DNA of 53,296 nt, taken from the NCBI RefSeq assembly GCF_001482285.1, contig NZ_LOEP01000008.1, forward strand, positions 1 to 53,296, in the 5' to 3' direction. The DNA is from Haloferax sp. Q22 (GTDB taxonomy: Archaea; Halobacteriota; Halobacteria; Halobacteriales; Haloferacaceae). Positions within the stretch are counted from its first letter, which is position 1, and every line of letters begins with the position of its first letter. Of this stretch, positions 8,173 to 16,511 are shown one piece after another. A program made the translations under genes and the position numbers. The notes beneath the pieces were generated by a model, which saw nothing but the letters and a program-made list of their open reading frames with translations, did no database searches and had not been told where the DNA came from.

Positions 8173-9172
8173 CGCGGTGGTGCGATTCGGCGGCGGCGGT
8201 CGACCCCGGAGAGGCGTCCGAAGCATCCGGGTCGAGCGACCCCGCGGCACGGCACTGTTCGTCCAGCGCGTCGGGGACGCTCCGGAGAAGCGTCCGGAGG
8301 TGATCTGCGCCGCGCACCTCTCGAAGCCGCGCGCCGGATATCTCGGATTCGAGGCGTCTCGCGCCGGCTATCGGGACGTTCGTGTCGGCGTCGCCGTGCC
8401 ACAGAGACACGTCGGCCTCGATGTCGTCGAAGGGAATCCCCCACGGCGCGGCCGCGGCCCGGAAGTCGTCGACTACGCCCCGCCGCGAGCGACTGACCCC
8501 TGCAACGAAGTCGTCTCGCACCACTGCGGCGACCCCCTCTGGAACCGCTCCGGCCGCGTCGTCGGCCGTGTACTGCGCGACGACGACCGAGGGGTCGAGT
8601 CTGTCGGCGAGCCACGCCTGTCCGCGGAAGAGATAGCCGAGGAGCGCCGGCACGTTCGTCGCCAGCCACGACAGGAGTCGTTGCGTGCCGGGCGTCTCCT
8701 CGCGCGCTCCCGGGGGAACCGCCCCCGCGACGACGCTCACGTGCCGAACCCTGTCCGGCCGCGCCGACGCGACAGCCAACGCGTCGCGGCTCCCACCGGA
8801 GAACGCGACGACCCCCGCCGATTGCGCGCCGATGTCGTCGAGAAGCGCATCGAAGAAGTCCGCGGGTGCAAGTGCCGCGGACCGCTGGCTCGACTCGCCC
8901 GATTCCTCGGGTATCGGGCGCGGCGACGACAGCCCGTAGCCGGGTCTGTCGGGCGCGAGGACTCTGATTCCGCGCTCCTCGGCCGGCGCGTCGAACAGCG
9001 CCCCGAGCAGGCGCGACCCCGGCGCGCCGTGGAGAAACACGACCGGGATGCCGTCGGAATCGCCGTACTCGGCGTATGCGAATCGCCCTCCGCCGTCCAG
9101 CGCGAGGGTCTTCGCTTCGGCGGACTCCGCGGCTTCGCGAGGGTCGAACGACGACGCGTCGCGTGTTGCCAT
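8168..9172 (-). CDS. Alpha/beta hydrolase
   Basis: 334 residues with the alpha/beta hydrolase core: VVFLHGAPGSRLL (oxyanion HG), APDRPGYGLSSP, the nucleophile elbow FSGGSRDA (Ser in GGS), a lid region, and LWHGDADTNVPIAGAR with the acid residue, followed by a late His in VRGADHLRTLL. The substrate cannot be deduced. The ATG at 9170-9172 was chosen because a TATA-like box and a palindrome lie just upstream. It is probably paired with the downstream HTH gene. Confidence 0.88.
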   Translation of the reverse strand: MATRDASSFDPREAAESAEAKTLALDGGGRFAYAEYGDSDGIPVVFLHGAPGSRLLGALFDAPAEERGIRVLAPDRPGYGLSSPRPIPEESGESSQRSAALAPADFFDALLDDIGAQSAGVVAFSGGSRDALAVASARPDRVRHVSVVAGAVPPGAREETPGTQRLLSWLATNVPALLGYLFRGQAWLADRLDPSVVVAQYTADDAAGAVPEGVAAVVRDDFVAGVSRSRRGVVDDFRAAAAPWGIPFDDIEADVSLWHGDADTNVPIAGARRLESEISGARLREVRGADHLRTLLRSVPDALDEQCRAAGSLDPDASDASPGSTAAAESHHRV

Positions 9173-9210
9173 CGGGTGTACGTAGTCGGAACCGAGGGGT
9201 GCGACTGCTG

Positions 9211-9236
9211 CCGGACTAGTCCGGTGGGATAAATAC
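9211..9236 (-). promoter_or_regulatory. Promoter of the hydrolase gene with a perfect palindrome
   Basis: GTATTTATCC on the minus strand at 9227-9236 looks like a TATA box. CCGGACTAGTCCGG at 9211-9224 is a perfect 14-bp palindrome placed between it and the expected start of transcription, a likely operator site. Confidence 0.5.
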
Positions 9237-9280
9237 GGGCGACGAGACAACCGCGGCGAGCGCCATCAACGGAGCGCGGG

Positions 9281-10198
9281 CTACTTCGCCAGCGAGACGC
9301 GGACGCCGTCGTCGCCCTCCGCGACATCGACCAACCCGTCGGATTCGAGGTCGTCTACGAGGCCGCGAAGCCACTCTGTACCGGTGTCGCCGCCGTAATC
9401 GACGCGGACTCGCGGCCCCAACTCCGAGAGGCCGAGTTCGTCGTACTCGCCGAGAATCCTGACGACCCGGCCGCGGAACTGCCGCCGACTCCCTTCGAAA
9501 CTCGGCTGGGTCGGCACGTCGGGCGCGGTGAAGTCACCCGTCTCGTAGGCGTGACAGAACTGCCGCCACGGACAGCCGGACTCGTCGCAGGTGGGCGTCT
9601 TCCCGCAGGCGACCCCGCCGAGTTCCATGATGGCGTTGTTCCAGACGCGGGACTCGCCGTCGGGCATGAGTTCCGAGGCGGCGGCCTCGAACGCCGCGTC
9701 GTCGTCGGGGACCGCGAAGGCGCGATGGAGGACCCGCTTAACGTTGGTATCGACCACCGCGTCGCCGTTGTTGAACGCGAAGGAAGCGACCGCGTTGGCG
9801 GTGTAGGGGCCGACGCCCATCAGTTCCGAGAGGCCGTCGGGCGTCCGGGGGAACTCGCCGCCGTGGTCCTCTTCGACCTGCCGGGCGGCCTCGTGGAGGT
9901 ACTTCGCGCGGTTGTTGTAGCCCAGTCGGTGGTTCGTCCAGAAGCCCACCACGTCGGCGCGGTCGGCCGCCGCGAGGTCGGCCGTCGTCGGCCACTCGTC
10001 GAGGAACGCCTCCCACGCCTCGACCACGCGGCCGAGTTGGGTCTGCTGGCTCATCACCTCGGAGACGAGAATCTCGTAGGGGTCGTCGGTGCGCCGCCAC
10101 GGGAAGTCCCGGTGGTCGGCCTCGTACCACTCGGTGAGCGCGGACTGGACTGCTTCGCGGTCGAGGTCGGCGGGGAGTTCGGACGGCGCGTCACTCAT
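9281..10198 (-). CDS. mutY: A/G-specific adenine DNA glycosylase MutY
   Basis: Removes adenine mispaired with 8-oxoguanine in base-excision repair. The 305-residue protein has the catalytic Glu47 in YEILVSEVMSQQTQ, the helix-hairpin-helix LMGVGPYTANAVASF (127-141), the catalytic Asp150 in VVDTNVKR, and the [4Fe-4S] loop cysteines 198, 204, 209 and 215. It is shorter than bacterial MutY because the C-terminal NUDIX-like 8-oxoG-recognition domain is replaced by about 80 residues that look like a small winged domain. Confidence 0.95.
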   Translation of the reverse strand: MSDAPSELPADLDREAVQSALTEWYEADHRDFPWRRTDDPYEILVSEVMSQQTQLGRVVEAWEAFLDEWPTTADLAAADRADVVGFWTNHRLGYNNRAKYLHEAARQVEEDHGGEFPRTPDGLSELMGVGPYTANAVASFAFNNGDAVVDTNVKRVLHRAFAVPDDDAAFEAAASELMPDGESRVWNNAIMELGGVACGKTPTCDESGCPWRQFCHAYETGDFTAPDVPTQPSFEGSRRQFRGRVVRILGEYDELGLSELGPRVRVDYGGDTGTEWLRGLVDDLESDGLVDVAEGDDGVRVSLAK

Positions 10199-10343
10199 CG
10201 CCCCGGCTTGGGACGGCCCGCGTTTAGCCGTGGCGATGCCGGAGCGTCGGGGCGACTACAGCCAACGGGCGACTGTGTCTCTGCACGACGGACCGCTACC
10301 GCGGTCGAAACGCGTATCCCCGTGACGGCCCCATCGCCGGGCG

Positions 10344-10667
10344 ATGACGCTCGACGAACTCACAGACGACGTTGACGCGGCCTACGGAGACCTCGGCGAC
10401 AGCCTCGACGTGTCGCTCGACCGCGAGACGCGACACGAACTCGCCATGCTCGTCGCCCTGTTCGACCCCGACGACGCGGACGAACTCGTCCGCCGGGCGG
10501 TCCACGCGCTGTTCCAGTCGGAACTCGACCGCGGCCAACTCGACTTCCACCTCCGGCAGGGCTACGACGTGACCTACGACGAGTACCTCGCGGGGATGAC
10601 CTACGAGGAGATGACCGGGCAGTCACAGGCCCCGCCGCGGGACGACGTGCGCCGCTACCAGATGTAA
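10344..10667 (+). CDS. Haloarchaeal conserved hypothetical protein (107 aa)
   Basis: An acidic soluble protein, MTLDELTDDVDAAYGDLGDS..., mostly helical by composition, ending in PRDDVRRYQM. It has no cysteines, no membrane segment and no recognisable catalytic motif. Its codon use matches the neighbours, so it is very probably a real gene. Function unknown. It sits alone, divergent from mutY. Confidence 0.8.
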   Translation: MTLDELTDDVDAAYGDLGDSLDVSLDRETRHELAMLVALFDPDDADELVRRAVHALFQSELDRGQLDFHLRQGYDVTYDEYLAGMTYEEMTGQSQAPPRDDVRRYQM

Positions 10668-10732
10668 CCGCGGGCGAGACCGACACGCCGGGTGACGAAG
10701 CGCGCTCCGCGGTCGAGACGCAGCGACTCGGC

Positions 10733-11170
10733 TCAGACGATTTCGGCTTCGATTTCGACGCCGTCGATGCGGCGGTAGCGGTGGTCCCCGTCGTCGCCGT
10801 CGCGGACGACTTCGAACGTCCGGAGGAGCACCACCAGTCGCTCCTCGCCGAGGTTGGCGCGGAGGACGACGCCCTCGCCGGTGACGACCACGTACGGCGG
10901 GGACGCGACGGGCGGCGCAGCCATCGGTCTGCCGGTGGCCGTCACCGCGTCGGCGAGCGCCCGCGGGAGGCGAGAAAGCGCGCCGGAACCGTCGAGAGCG
11001 CGCCTGAACGGCGGCATGACGCGCTCGCGGTCCGCCACGGAGTCGCCGTCCCACTCCGCGGCGACGGCGGTGGCGCATTGGCCGACGACGGTCAGCAGTC
11101 GCTCGTGTTCGTCGCGGAGCACGCGAGCGGCCTCCTCGGCGAGTCCGTCGTGAGATGTCACGTCAGTCAC
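10733..11170 (-). CDS. Haloarchaeal conserved hypothetical protein (145 aa)
   Basis: A soluble acidic protein with an N-terminal helical part (DGLAEEAARVLRDEHERLLTVVGQCATAVAAEWDGDS) and a C-terminal beta-rich part (PPYVVVTGEGVVLRANLGEERLVVLLRTFEVVRD). I do not recognise the family. The start is taken as GTG at 11168-11170 because a TATA-like box lies 26 nt upstream; a second GTG at 11161 is possible. It is divergent from the BolA-like gene with a compact shared promoter region. Confidence 0.75.
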   Translation of the reverse strand: MTDVTSHDGLAEEAARVLRDEHERLLTVVGQCATAVAAEWDGDSVADRERVMPPFRRALDGSGALSRLPRALADAVTATGRPMAAPPVASPPYVVVTGEGVVLRANLGEERLVVLLRTFEVVRDGDDGDHRYRRIDGVEIEAEIV

Positions 11171-11191
11171 GAACCGAGGTGGGTCGTCACC

Positions 11192-11238
11192 GGATAAAAA
11201 CCTCCGCGAGTGCGCCCGGTTCCCGGACGCTTTTTGCC
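11192..11238. promoter_or_regulatory. Divergent promoters for the hypothetical protein and the BolA-like gene
   Basis: TTTTTATCC on the minus strand (11192-11200) is 26 nt before the GTG at 11170, and CTTTTTGCC on the plus strand (11230-11238) is 27 nt before the ATG at 11261. The two boxes are about 40 bp apart, back to back. Confidence 0.55.
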
Positions 11239-11260
11239 GGCGCGGGCCGCCAGTACGCAC

Positions 11261-11524
11261 ATGGAACTCGCCGCCATCGAGGAACTCATCGAATCGCACA
11301 TCGAGGACGCCGACGCGACGGTCTCGCGGCCGCGAACGGTCGACGAGAACCACGAGGATGACCACTACGCCGCCGTCGTCGTCTCGCCCGCCTTCGAGGG
11401 GAAGTCGCTGGTCAAGCAGCACCAACTCGTCTACGACGCCCTCGGCGACCACATGACGACTGACATCCACGCGATGGAACTGAAGACGTACACGCCCGAA
11501 GAGTACGCGGCGCTGGAGGAGTGA
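11261..11524 (+). CDS. BolA family protein
   Basis: 87 residues matching the BolA fold: an N-terminal helix ([23 protein letters not shown]), a central [32 protein letters not shown] and a C-terminal [14 protein letters not shown]. The conserved K-x-x-K/R-H-x-x-V-Y pattern is clear as [10 protein letters not shown]. BolA proteins often bind Fe-S clusters together with monothiol glutaredoxins; no partner is encoded next to it. The start is fixed by the TATA-like box. Confidence 0.92.
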   Translation: MELAAIEELIESHIEDADATVSRPRTVDENHEDDHYAAVVVSPAFEGKSLVKQHQLVYDALGDHMTTDIHAMELKTYTPEEYAALEE

Positions 11525-11613
11525 GCGAACCGCCGCGAGCGACGAACTGAGGAAAAGGGACCGGACCGAAAAGCGACCGACTGACTGAACCCGACCGAAC
11601 CTGAACGGCCCGC

Positions 11614-12753
11614 TCAGAGGTTCGCTTCCGGCGCGTCGAGGTCGGCCGACTCTAACGACCGGTTCTGGAGCGTCTCGCCGGTGGTCGCGTCGAACAGGTG
11701 AACCGCGTCCTCGGGGATGCGGGCGACGACGGACTCACCGGCTTCGACCCGGCGCATGCCGCCGACGGTGGCGACGAAGCGGCGCTCGCCGCCGAGGTCG
11801 AGGTAGACCGCGTTCTCGTTACCCATCGGTTCGACCACGTCGACGGTCGTCTCGTAAGCGTGGTCCGCGGCCGCGTCGCCAATGACTTCGACGTCCTCGG
11901 GACGGATGCCGAGCGTGACGCGCTCCGAGCCCTCGACCGCCTCCGCGGACTTCGCGGAGAGGTCGTAGGAAAAGGCGTCGCCGACGAGTTCGTCGCCCTG
12001 CACGTCCATCTCGAAGAAGTTCATCGACGGCTCGCCGATGAAGCCCGCGACGAAGCGATTCGCCGGCCGGTGGTACGCCTCCAGCGGCGTGGCGACCTGC
12101 TGGAGTTCGCCGTCGTTGAGGATGGCGATGCGGTCGCCCATCGTCATCGCCTCCGTCTGGTCGTGGGTGACGTAGACGGTGGTGACGCCGAGGTCCTCCT
12201 GGAGGCGCTGGAGTTCGGTCCGCATCTGCGAGCGGAGCTTCGCGTCCAGGTTGGACAGCGGTTCGTCCATCAGGAACACCTCGGGGTCGCGCACGATTGC
12301 GCGGCCGAGGGCGACCCGCTGTTGCTGGCCGCCGGAGAGTTCGCCGGGCTTGCGGTCGAGCAGGTCGCCGATGCCGAGCATGGACGACGTCTCCTCGACG
12401 AGTTCGTCGATGTCGGCGTCGGCCATGTTGGTCGACTCCTCCAGCCCGAAGCGCATGTTCCCGCGGACGGTCATGTGGGGGTACAGCGCGTACGACTGGA
12501 ACACCATCGCGATGTCCCGGTCGCGCGGCGGGCGGTTGTCCATCCGGTCGTCGCCGAGGCGAATCTCGCCCTCGGAGACGGTCTCCAGCCCCGCAATCAT
12601 GCGGAGCGTGGTCGATTTGCCGCACCCCGAGGGACCGACGAGAACGAGGAACTCGCCGTCCTCGATGGTCACGGAGGCGTCGTCGACGGCGACGACTTTG
12701 GATCCGCCGTCGTCGAAGAACTTCGATACGTGGTCGAGCGTGAGGTCAGCCAT
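11614..12753 (-). CDS. Sugar ABC transporter ATP-binding protein (MalK/UgpC type)
   Basis: Hydrolyses ATP to drive the sugar importer encoded upstream. The 379-residue protein has Walker A GPSGCGKST (40-48), the Q-loop VFQSYALYPHM, the LSGGQ signature (139-143), Walker B VFLMDEP (159-165) and the H-loop VTHDQTEAM, then a C-terminal OB/TOBE regulatory domain (about 245-379) that includes VTLGIRPEDVEV. This arrangement is typical of carbohydrate uptake ATPases of the CUT1 class. It is the last gene of the four-gene minus-strand cluster, 93 nt after the second permease. Confidence 0.96.
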   Translation of the reverse strand: MADLTLDHVSKFFDDGGSKVVAVDDASVTIEDGEFLVLVGPSGCGKSTTLRMIAGLETVSEGEIRLGDDRMDNRPPRDRDIAMVFQSYALYPHMTVRGNMRFGLEESTNMADADIDELVEETSSMLGIGDLLDRKPGELSGGQQQRVALGRAIVRDPEVFLMDEPLSNLDAKLRSQMRTELQRLQEDLGVTTVYVTHDQTEAMTMGDRIAILNDGELQQVATPLEAYHRPANRFVAGFIGEPSMNFFEMDVQGDELVGDAFSYDLSAKSAEAVEGSERVTLGIRPEDVEVIGDAAADHAYETTVDVVEPMGNENAVYLDLGGERRFVATVGGMRRVEAGESVVARIPEDAVHLFDATTGETLQNRSLESADLDAPEANL

Positions 12754-12846
12754 GGGTCTGTGTGCGTGTCGTGGTGGTCGTCTGCGATGCGACGAGAGGG
12801 GTGCGACGGGTGCGGCAGGTGCCGAACGCGCCGCGTGCGAGTCGGC

Positions 12847-13806
12847 TCATGTGTTGCCCGCAACCCCCTTCGCGAACTTGTCCCCGAACAGGACGTAGAC
12901 GAGCAACGTCGGCAGGGCGGCGACGAACGCGCCGGCCATCTGCGTGTTGAACGTCTGGATGATGCCGCCGGTCAGTTCGTTGAGCGCGATGGTCGCCACC
13001 GCCGCGGGGCCAGACCCCGAGGGGATGATAATGAGCGCGAACAGCAGGTCGTTCCAGACCTGCGTGAACTGGTAGATGAGGGTCACCGCGAACATCGGCA
13101 TCGAAAGCGGGAGCACGATGCGGCGGTAGACGGTGAACGCGCCCGCTCCGTCGAGGCGGGCGGCCTCCAGCATCTCCGTCGAGAGCTTCTTGTAGTAGCC
13201 TCGGAACAGCAGCGTCGTGATAGGAATCCCGTACGCCGTGTGGGTGATGATGAGGTTGATGATGCTCGCGTAGTGCGGGTGCGTGGCGAGTTCGACCGTC
13301 CCGAGGACGGGTACCTGCGCCGAGAACACCGTGATGTCGAGAACCGGCGCGAGCAACGACTGCGTGTCCACGATGGCCCAGAGCCGCGACAGCGGGATGA
13401 GAACCGCCTGGTACGGGATGAAGATGCCCGCGATGAACAGCGCGACGACGCCGAGTTGGCCGCGCCACTCGAAGTTCGTGAGGCCGTACGCCGCGAAACT
13501 GCCGAACAGCGCCGACAGCACCGTCGCCGGCACGGCCAGCATGATGCTGTTGAGGATGGCCGACGACAGCGTGTCGAGGGCGACGCCGAACGGTTCGAGC
13601 GTGAAGCCTTCGACCGTCGGCGGCACGAACGGCGGCGACGTGGCGAACTCGGCTTCGGTCTTCAGCGCGGTCATCAGCCCCGATTCGAGGGGCGACAGGT
13701 AGAACGCCACCAGCCCGACGAGCGTCGCGTAGAGGGCGACGCGCAGCGGGTCGACGGCTTCGAGGTCGACGCCGACTCGCTCTGCGAGGTCGTCGCGGAC
13801 GCTCAT
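12847..13806 (-). CDS. Sugar ABC transporter permease (MalG type)
   Basis: 319 residues with six hydrophobic segments and the ATPase-contact EAA loop EAARLDGAGAFTVYRRIVLPLS, as in CUT1-class carbohydrate importers. The N terminus carries a short cytoplasmic acidic stretch. The start codon overlaps the stop of the preceding permease by 4 nt (ATGA), showing translational coupling and joint assembly as a heterodimeric channel. Confidence 0.95.
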   Translation of the reverse strand: MSVRDDLAERVGVDLEAVDPLRVALYATLVGLVAFYLSPLESGLMTALKTEAEFATSPPFVPPTVEGFTLEPFGVALDTLSSAILNSIMLAVPATVLSALFGSFAAYGLTNFEWRGQLGVVALFIAGIFIPYQAVLIPLSRLWAIVDTQSLLAPVLDITVFSAQVPVLGTVELATHPHYASIINLIITHTAYGIPITTLLFRGYYKKLSTEMLEAARLDGAGAFTVYRRIVLPLSMPMFAVTLIYQFTQVWNDLLFALIIIPSGSGPAAVATIALNELTGGIIQTFNTQMAGAFVAALPTLLVYVLFGDKFAKGVAGNT

Positions 13807-14873
13807 AGTTCACCCCGCCGGTACTCGCCGTAGAGGTACGGCGCGACCACGGTCAGTGCCACGAGGAACAGGATCACGGCGATGGCGGAGCCGTAGGCCC
13901 ACTGGTTGGCGGAGAACGCCTGTCGGTACATCATCGTCGAGAGGATGTCCGCCGTCGGCCCGGGGTTGCTCCCGAACAGGACGTACAGGAAGTCGAACGC
14001 CTTGAGCGCGAACACCATGAGGACGACCGCGGCGCTCACCGTCGAGGCGCGGAGTTGCGGCAGGATGACCCGCCGGTACATCCGCAGGATGGACGCGCCG
14101 TCGACCCGCGCGGCCTCGTACTGGTCGTTCGGAATCGCGCGGAGCCCCGCGAGGTAGACGACCATCGCGTAGCCGCTGAACTGCCAGAGCAGCGCGAAGA
14201 TGACCGCGAACAGCTTGAAGTAGAACGTGTCGGGGACGAGCGGTATCGCCCCGAGCGCGCCCGTGTCGATGCTGCCGGTGAGCCACTTCGACGCGACGAA
14301 GTCGAGGCCGATACTCCGCAGGGAGGCGTTGATGAGCCCCGAATCGAAGTTGTACATCCACCGCCAGAACACCGCCGTCACGACGAACGACAGGCTGAAC
14401 GGCAGGAGGTAGATGGTGCGGAACCAGTTTTCGAACCGGATGCCGCGGTCGACGAGGATGGCGAGGCCGAGCCCCCCGGCCAGCGAGAGGCCGGTAAACG
14501 AGATGAGGAGCACGAACGTGTTTCGGGTGGCGATCCAGAACTGGCCGTCCGAGAAGGCCCGCCGGTACATCTCCAGGTCGAACGTCGAGGGGTCGTACGT
14601 CGGCAGTGTGAGCCCGCCGAAGTCGGTGAAGGAGATGACGATGTTCCAGCTGATAGCGCCGTAGACGAAAAAGCCCATCAGCAGGAACGGCGGGAGCCAA
14701 AACGGCGCGGAGCGGACCGCGTCGCTCTCGCGGAGCGACGACAACGCCGACCCGAGGTCGGGGGCGTCCCCGGCCGTTTCACTCCCCGCGGCGGCCGTCC
14801 CGCCGTCGGTTCGAACCGGCTGGCCGTCGTCTCGCAGACGGTCCAGGAGTCGCTTGAGGATGTGTGATGACAT
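13803..14873 (-). CDS. Sugar ABC transporter permease (MalF type)
   Basis: 356 residues with an N-terminal cytoplasmic region of about 65 residues, then six hydrophobic segments. The EAA loop is YEAARVDGASILRMYRRVILPQLR. It pairs with the MalG-type permease, with which it overlaps by 4 nt. The binding-protein gene ends 24 nt upstream, so all four genes form one transcription unit. Confidence 0.95.
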   Translation of the reverse strand: MSSHILKRLLDRLRDDGQPVRTDGGTAAAGSETAGDAPDLGSALSSLRESDAVRSAPFWLPPFLLMGFFVYGAISWNIVISFTDFGGLTLPTYDPSTFDLEMYRRAFSDGQFWIATRNTFVLLISFTGLSLAGGLGLAILVDRGIRFENWFRTIYLLPFSLSFVVTAVFWRWMYNFDSGLINASLRSIGLDFVASKWLTGSIDTGALGAIPLVPDTFYFKLFAVIFALLWQFSGYAMVVYLAGLRAIPNDQYEAARVDGASILRMYRRVILPQLRASTVSAAVVLMVFALKAFDFLYVLFGSNPGPTADILSTMMYRQAFSANQWAYGSAIAVILFLVALTVVAPYLYGEYRRGEL

Positions 14874-14897
14874 AATCGGAAATGGGGGAGTGCTCCC

Positions 14898-16268
14898 TTA
14901 CTGGAACGCCGACTGGATGGCGCTGTAGGCCGCCTCCACGTCGTAGCTGGAGATGAACGAGGCCATCGCGTCCTCGAACGCGGTGAGCGCGTCGGGGGCG
15001 ACGGCGAGGCCGTGCTGAATCGACAGCGGCTGGGCCTCGGAGTTGGAGAAGTCGTCCATCTGGTTCTGGAGGAACGGCCCGAAGGCGTCCTGCGGCACGT
15101 CGGTCCGCGGCGGGATGGAGCCCTTCTTCGGGTTGAACCGCTCTTGGGCGTCGACCGAGCCGACGTAGCGGAGGAACGCCTTCGTCGCCTCGGGGGACGG
15201 GTTGTTCGTCGGCATCGGGAACGAGTCCATGTTGAGCGAGTAGAGTCCCTCAGTGCCCGGGAACGCGACGTGGTCCCAGTTGGTCTCGTACTCGAAGTCG
15301 TCCTGTGCGCGGTACATTCCCGCCGCCCAGTCACCCTGGTGGAAGAACGCCGCGTCGCCCGAGATGACCTTCGAGTTGGCGTCCTGCCACGAGATGGACC
15401 CGGCGTCGTTCGGGTAGTACTCGGAGTACTGCTTGACGATGTCGAGCGAGTCGCGGACGGCGTCCGCGTTGGCCTCGACGTTGCCGGCGGTCACGTCGGC
15501 GTACACGTCTGCGCCGTACTCGCCGAGGAGCACCTGCGCCCAGAGCTGGCCGGTCGACCACGCGGAGTTCGTCTGCTGAGCCATCCCGACGTAGCCCGCC
15601 TCGTCGACGGTCGCCATCGCGTCCACGAGGGCGCTCGGCGAGTCGATGCTCGCGGGGTCGACGCCCGCGTCCTCGACGACCTCGACGTTGTAAAAGAGGT
15701 TGTTGAGGCGGTGGATGTTCAGCGGGACCGAAACGTAGTTACCGGCCGGCTGAGCCGCCTCTTGGGGGCCGTCGAGGTAGGCGTTCTTCATGTCGTTGTG
15801 GCCCCAGACGGACTCCTCGATGTCCTCCAGTTTGTCGGCGTCCGTGAAGGGCTGGAGGTTCGCGCCGGGCCACGCCTGCCACGTGCTCGGCGGGTCGTTG
15901 TTCAGGATGCGCTTTTTGATGACCGCGCGGAGATTTTGGCCAGCGCCGCCCGCGACGGGGTTCTCCGTGAGTTCGATGTCCGGGTACTGCTCGCTGAAGC
16001 CTTCGAGGAGTGCCTGCACCGCGGCACCGCCGTCGCCGCCGGTCCACCAGTGCTGCACTTCGAGCGCGTTGTACTCCGTCGAGGAGTCGGAGTCGTCACC
16101 GCTCGTCTCCTCGGTGCTCTCGGAGTCGCCGGAACCGTCCGTGGACTCCGTCGTCGACTCTCTGCCGCCGCCGGTACAGCCCGCGAGGAAGGTCGCGGCT
16201 CCGGCACCGCCGGCGAGTTTGAGATACGTGCGTCGAGAAACGTCGTCCGAATCGGGTGTGTCAGTCAT
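14898..16268 (-). CDS. Sugar-binding lipoprotein of the ABC importer, probably glucose type
   Basis: 456 residues. The start SRRTYLKLAGGAGAATFLAGC combines a twin-arginine signal with a lipobox LAGC, so it is exported folded and lipid-anchored, usual in haloarchaea. A Ser/Glu/Thr-rich linker (about 33-65) tethers the solute-binding domain. LEVQHWWTGGDGGAAVQALL, VAGGAGQNLRAVIKKRIL and PPSTWQAWPGANLQPF resemble the glucose/mannose-binding proteins of Thermus and the TsgA group of Haloferax. Substrate assignment is from family resemblance, not proof. It is the first gene of the operon. Confidence 0.93.
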   Translation of the reverse strand: MTDTPDSDDVSRRTYLKLAGGAGAATFLAGCTGGGRESTTESTDGSGDSESTEETSGDDSDSSTEYNALEVQHWWTGGDGGAAVQALLEGFSEQYPDIELTENPVAGGAGQNLRAVIKKRILNNDPPSTWQAWPGANLQPFTDADKLEDIEESVWGHNDMKNAYLDGPQEAAQPAGNYVSVPLNIHRLNNLFYNVEVVEDAGVDPASIDSPSALVDAMATVDEAGYVGMAQQTNSAWSTGQLWAQVLLGEYGADVYADVTAGNVEANADAVRDSLDIVKQYSEYYPNDAGSISWQDANSKVISGDAAFFHQGDWAAGMYRAQDDFEYETNWDHVAFPGTEGLYSLNMDSFPMPTNNPSPEATKAFLRYVGSVDAQERFNPKKGSIPPRTDVPQDAFGPFLQNQMDDFSNSEAQPLSIQHGLAVAPDALTAFEDAMASFISSYDVEAAYSAIQSAFQ

Positions 16269-16511
16269 GATTGTTGGTCCGTGACAAGTCCAGCCAATGA
16301 ATTTTACACGATTTACTTAAGACTTTCCAAATCAACAATTCGAAATCGAGTAAATTTTTTTGTTATCAGATAACTGTTTGGTCAGAATCGGAAGACTGCA
16401 TCCACTTACGAGGACAATTAATAATTATTCAAACATGAGTTAATTTTCATGAACGAGAGTCGGACGCACGGACCAATGGATTTTACCCCCTGCCAAAACG
16501 ACCCCCGAACC
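16269..16511. promoter_or_regulatory. AT-rich divergent control region between the sugar importer and fumC
   Basis: The region is much richer in A and T than its surroundings. GTTATC-A-GATAAC at 16362-16374 is a perfect inverted repeat. On the minus strand several TATA-like candidates (for example TTAAGTAAA near 16310-16320, and GTAAAA near 16300-16306) could serve the importer. On the plus strand TTAATAATTATTC near 16420-16430 lies roughly 80 nt before the fumC start. A regulator site is plausible. I looked for the TrmB pattern TACT-N7/8-GAGTA and did not find an intact one. Confidence 0.5.

Noticed and set aside
11698-13833. A plus-strand open frame of about 700 codons opposite the ABC transporter genes
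   Set aside because: Its Arg/Asp/Glu/Val composition is that of an antisense shadow, and the minus strand encodes complete ATPase and permease genes.
14887-16373. Long plus-strand frame opposite the sugar-binding protein gene
   Set aside because: Antisense shadow; the minus strand has a clear Tat/lipobox signal and solute-binding domain.
16269-16511. A TrmB-type operator TACT-N7/8-GAGTA
   Set aside because: TACT near 16314 and GAGTA near 16348 exist but are about 30 nt apart, not 7-8.
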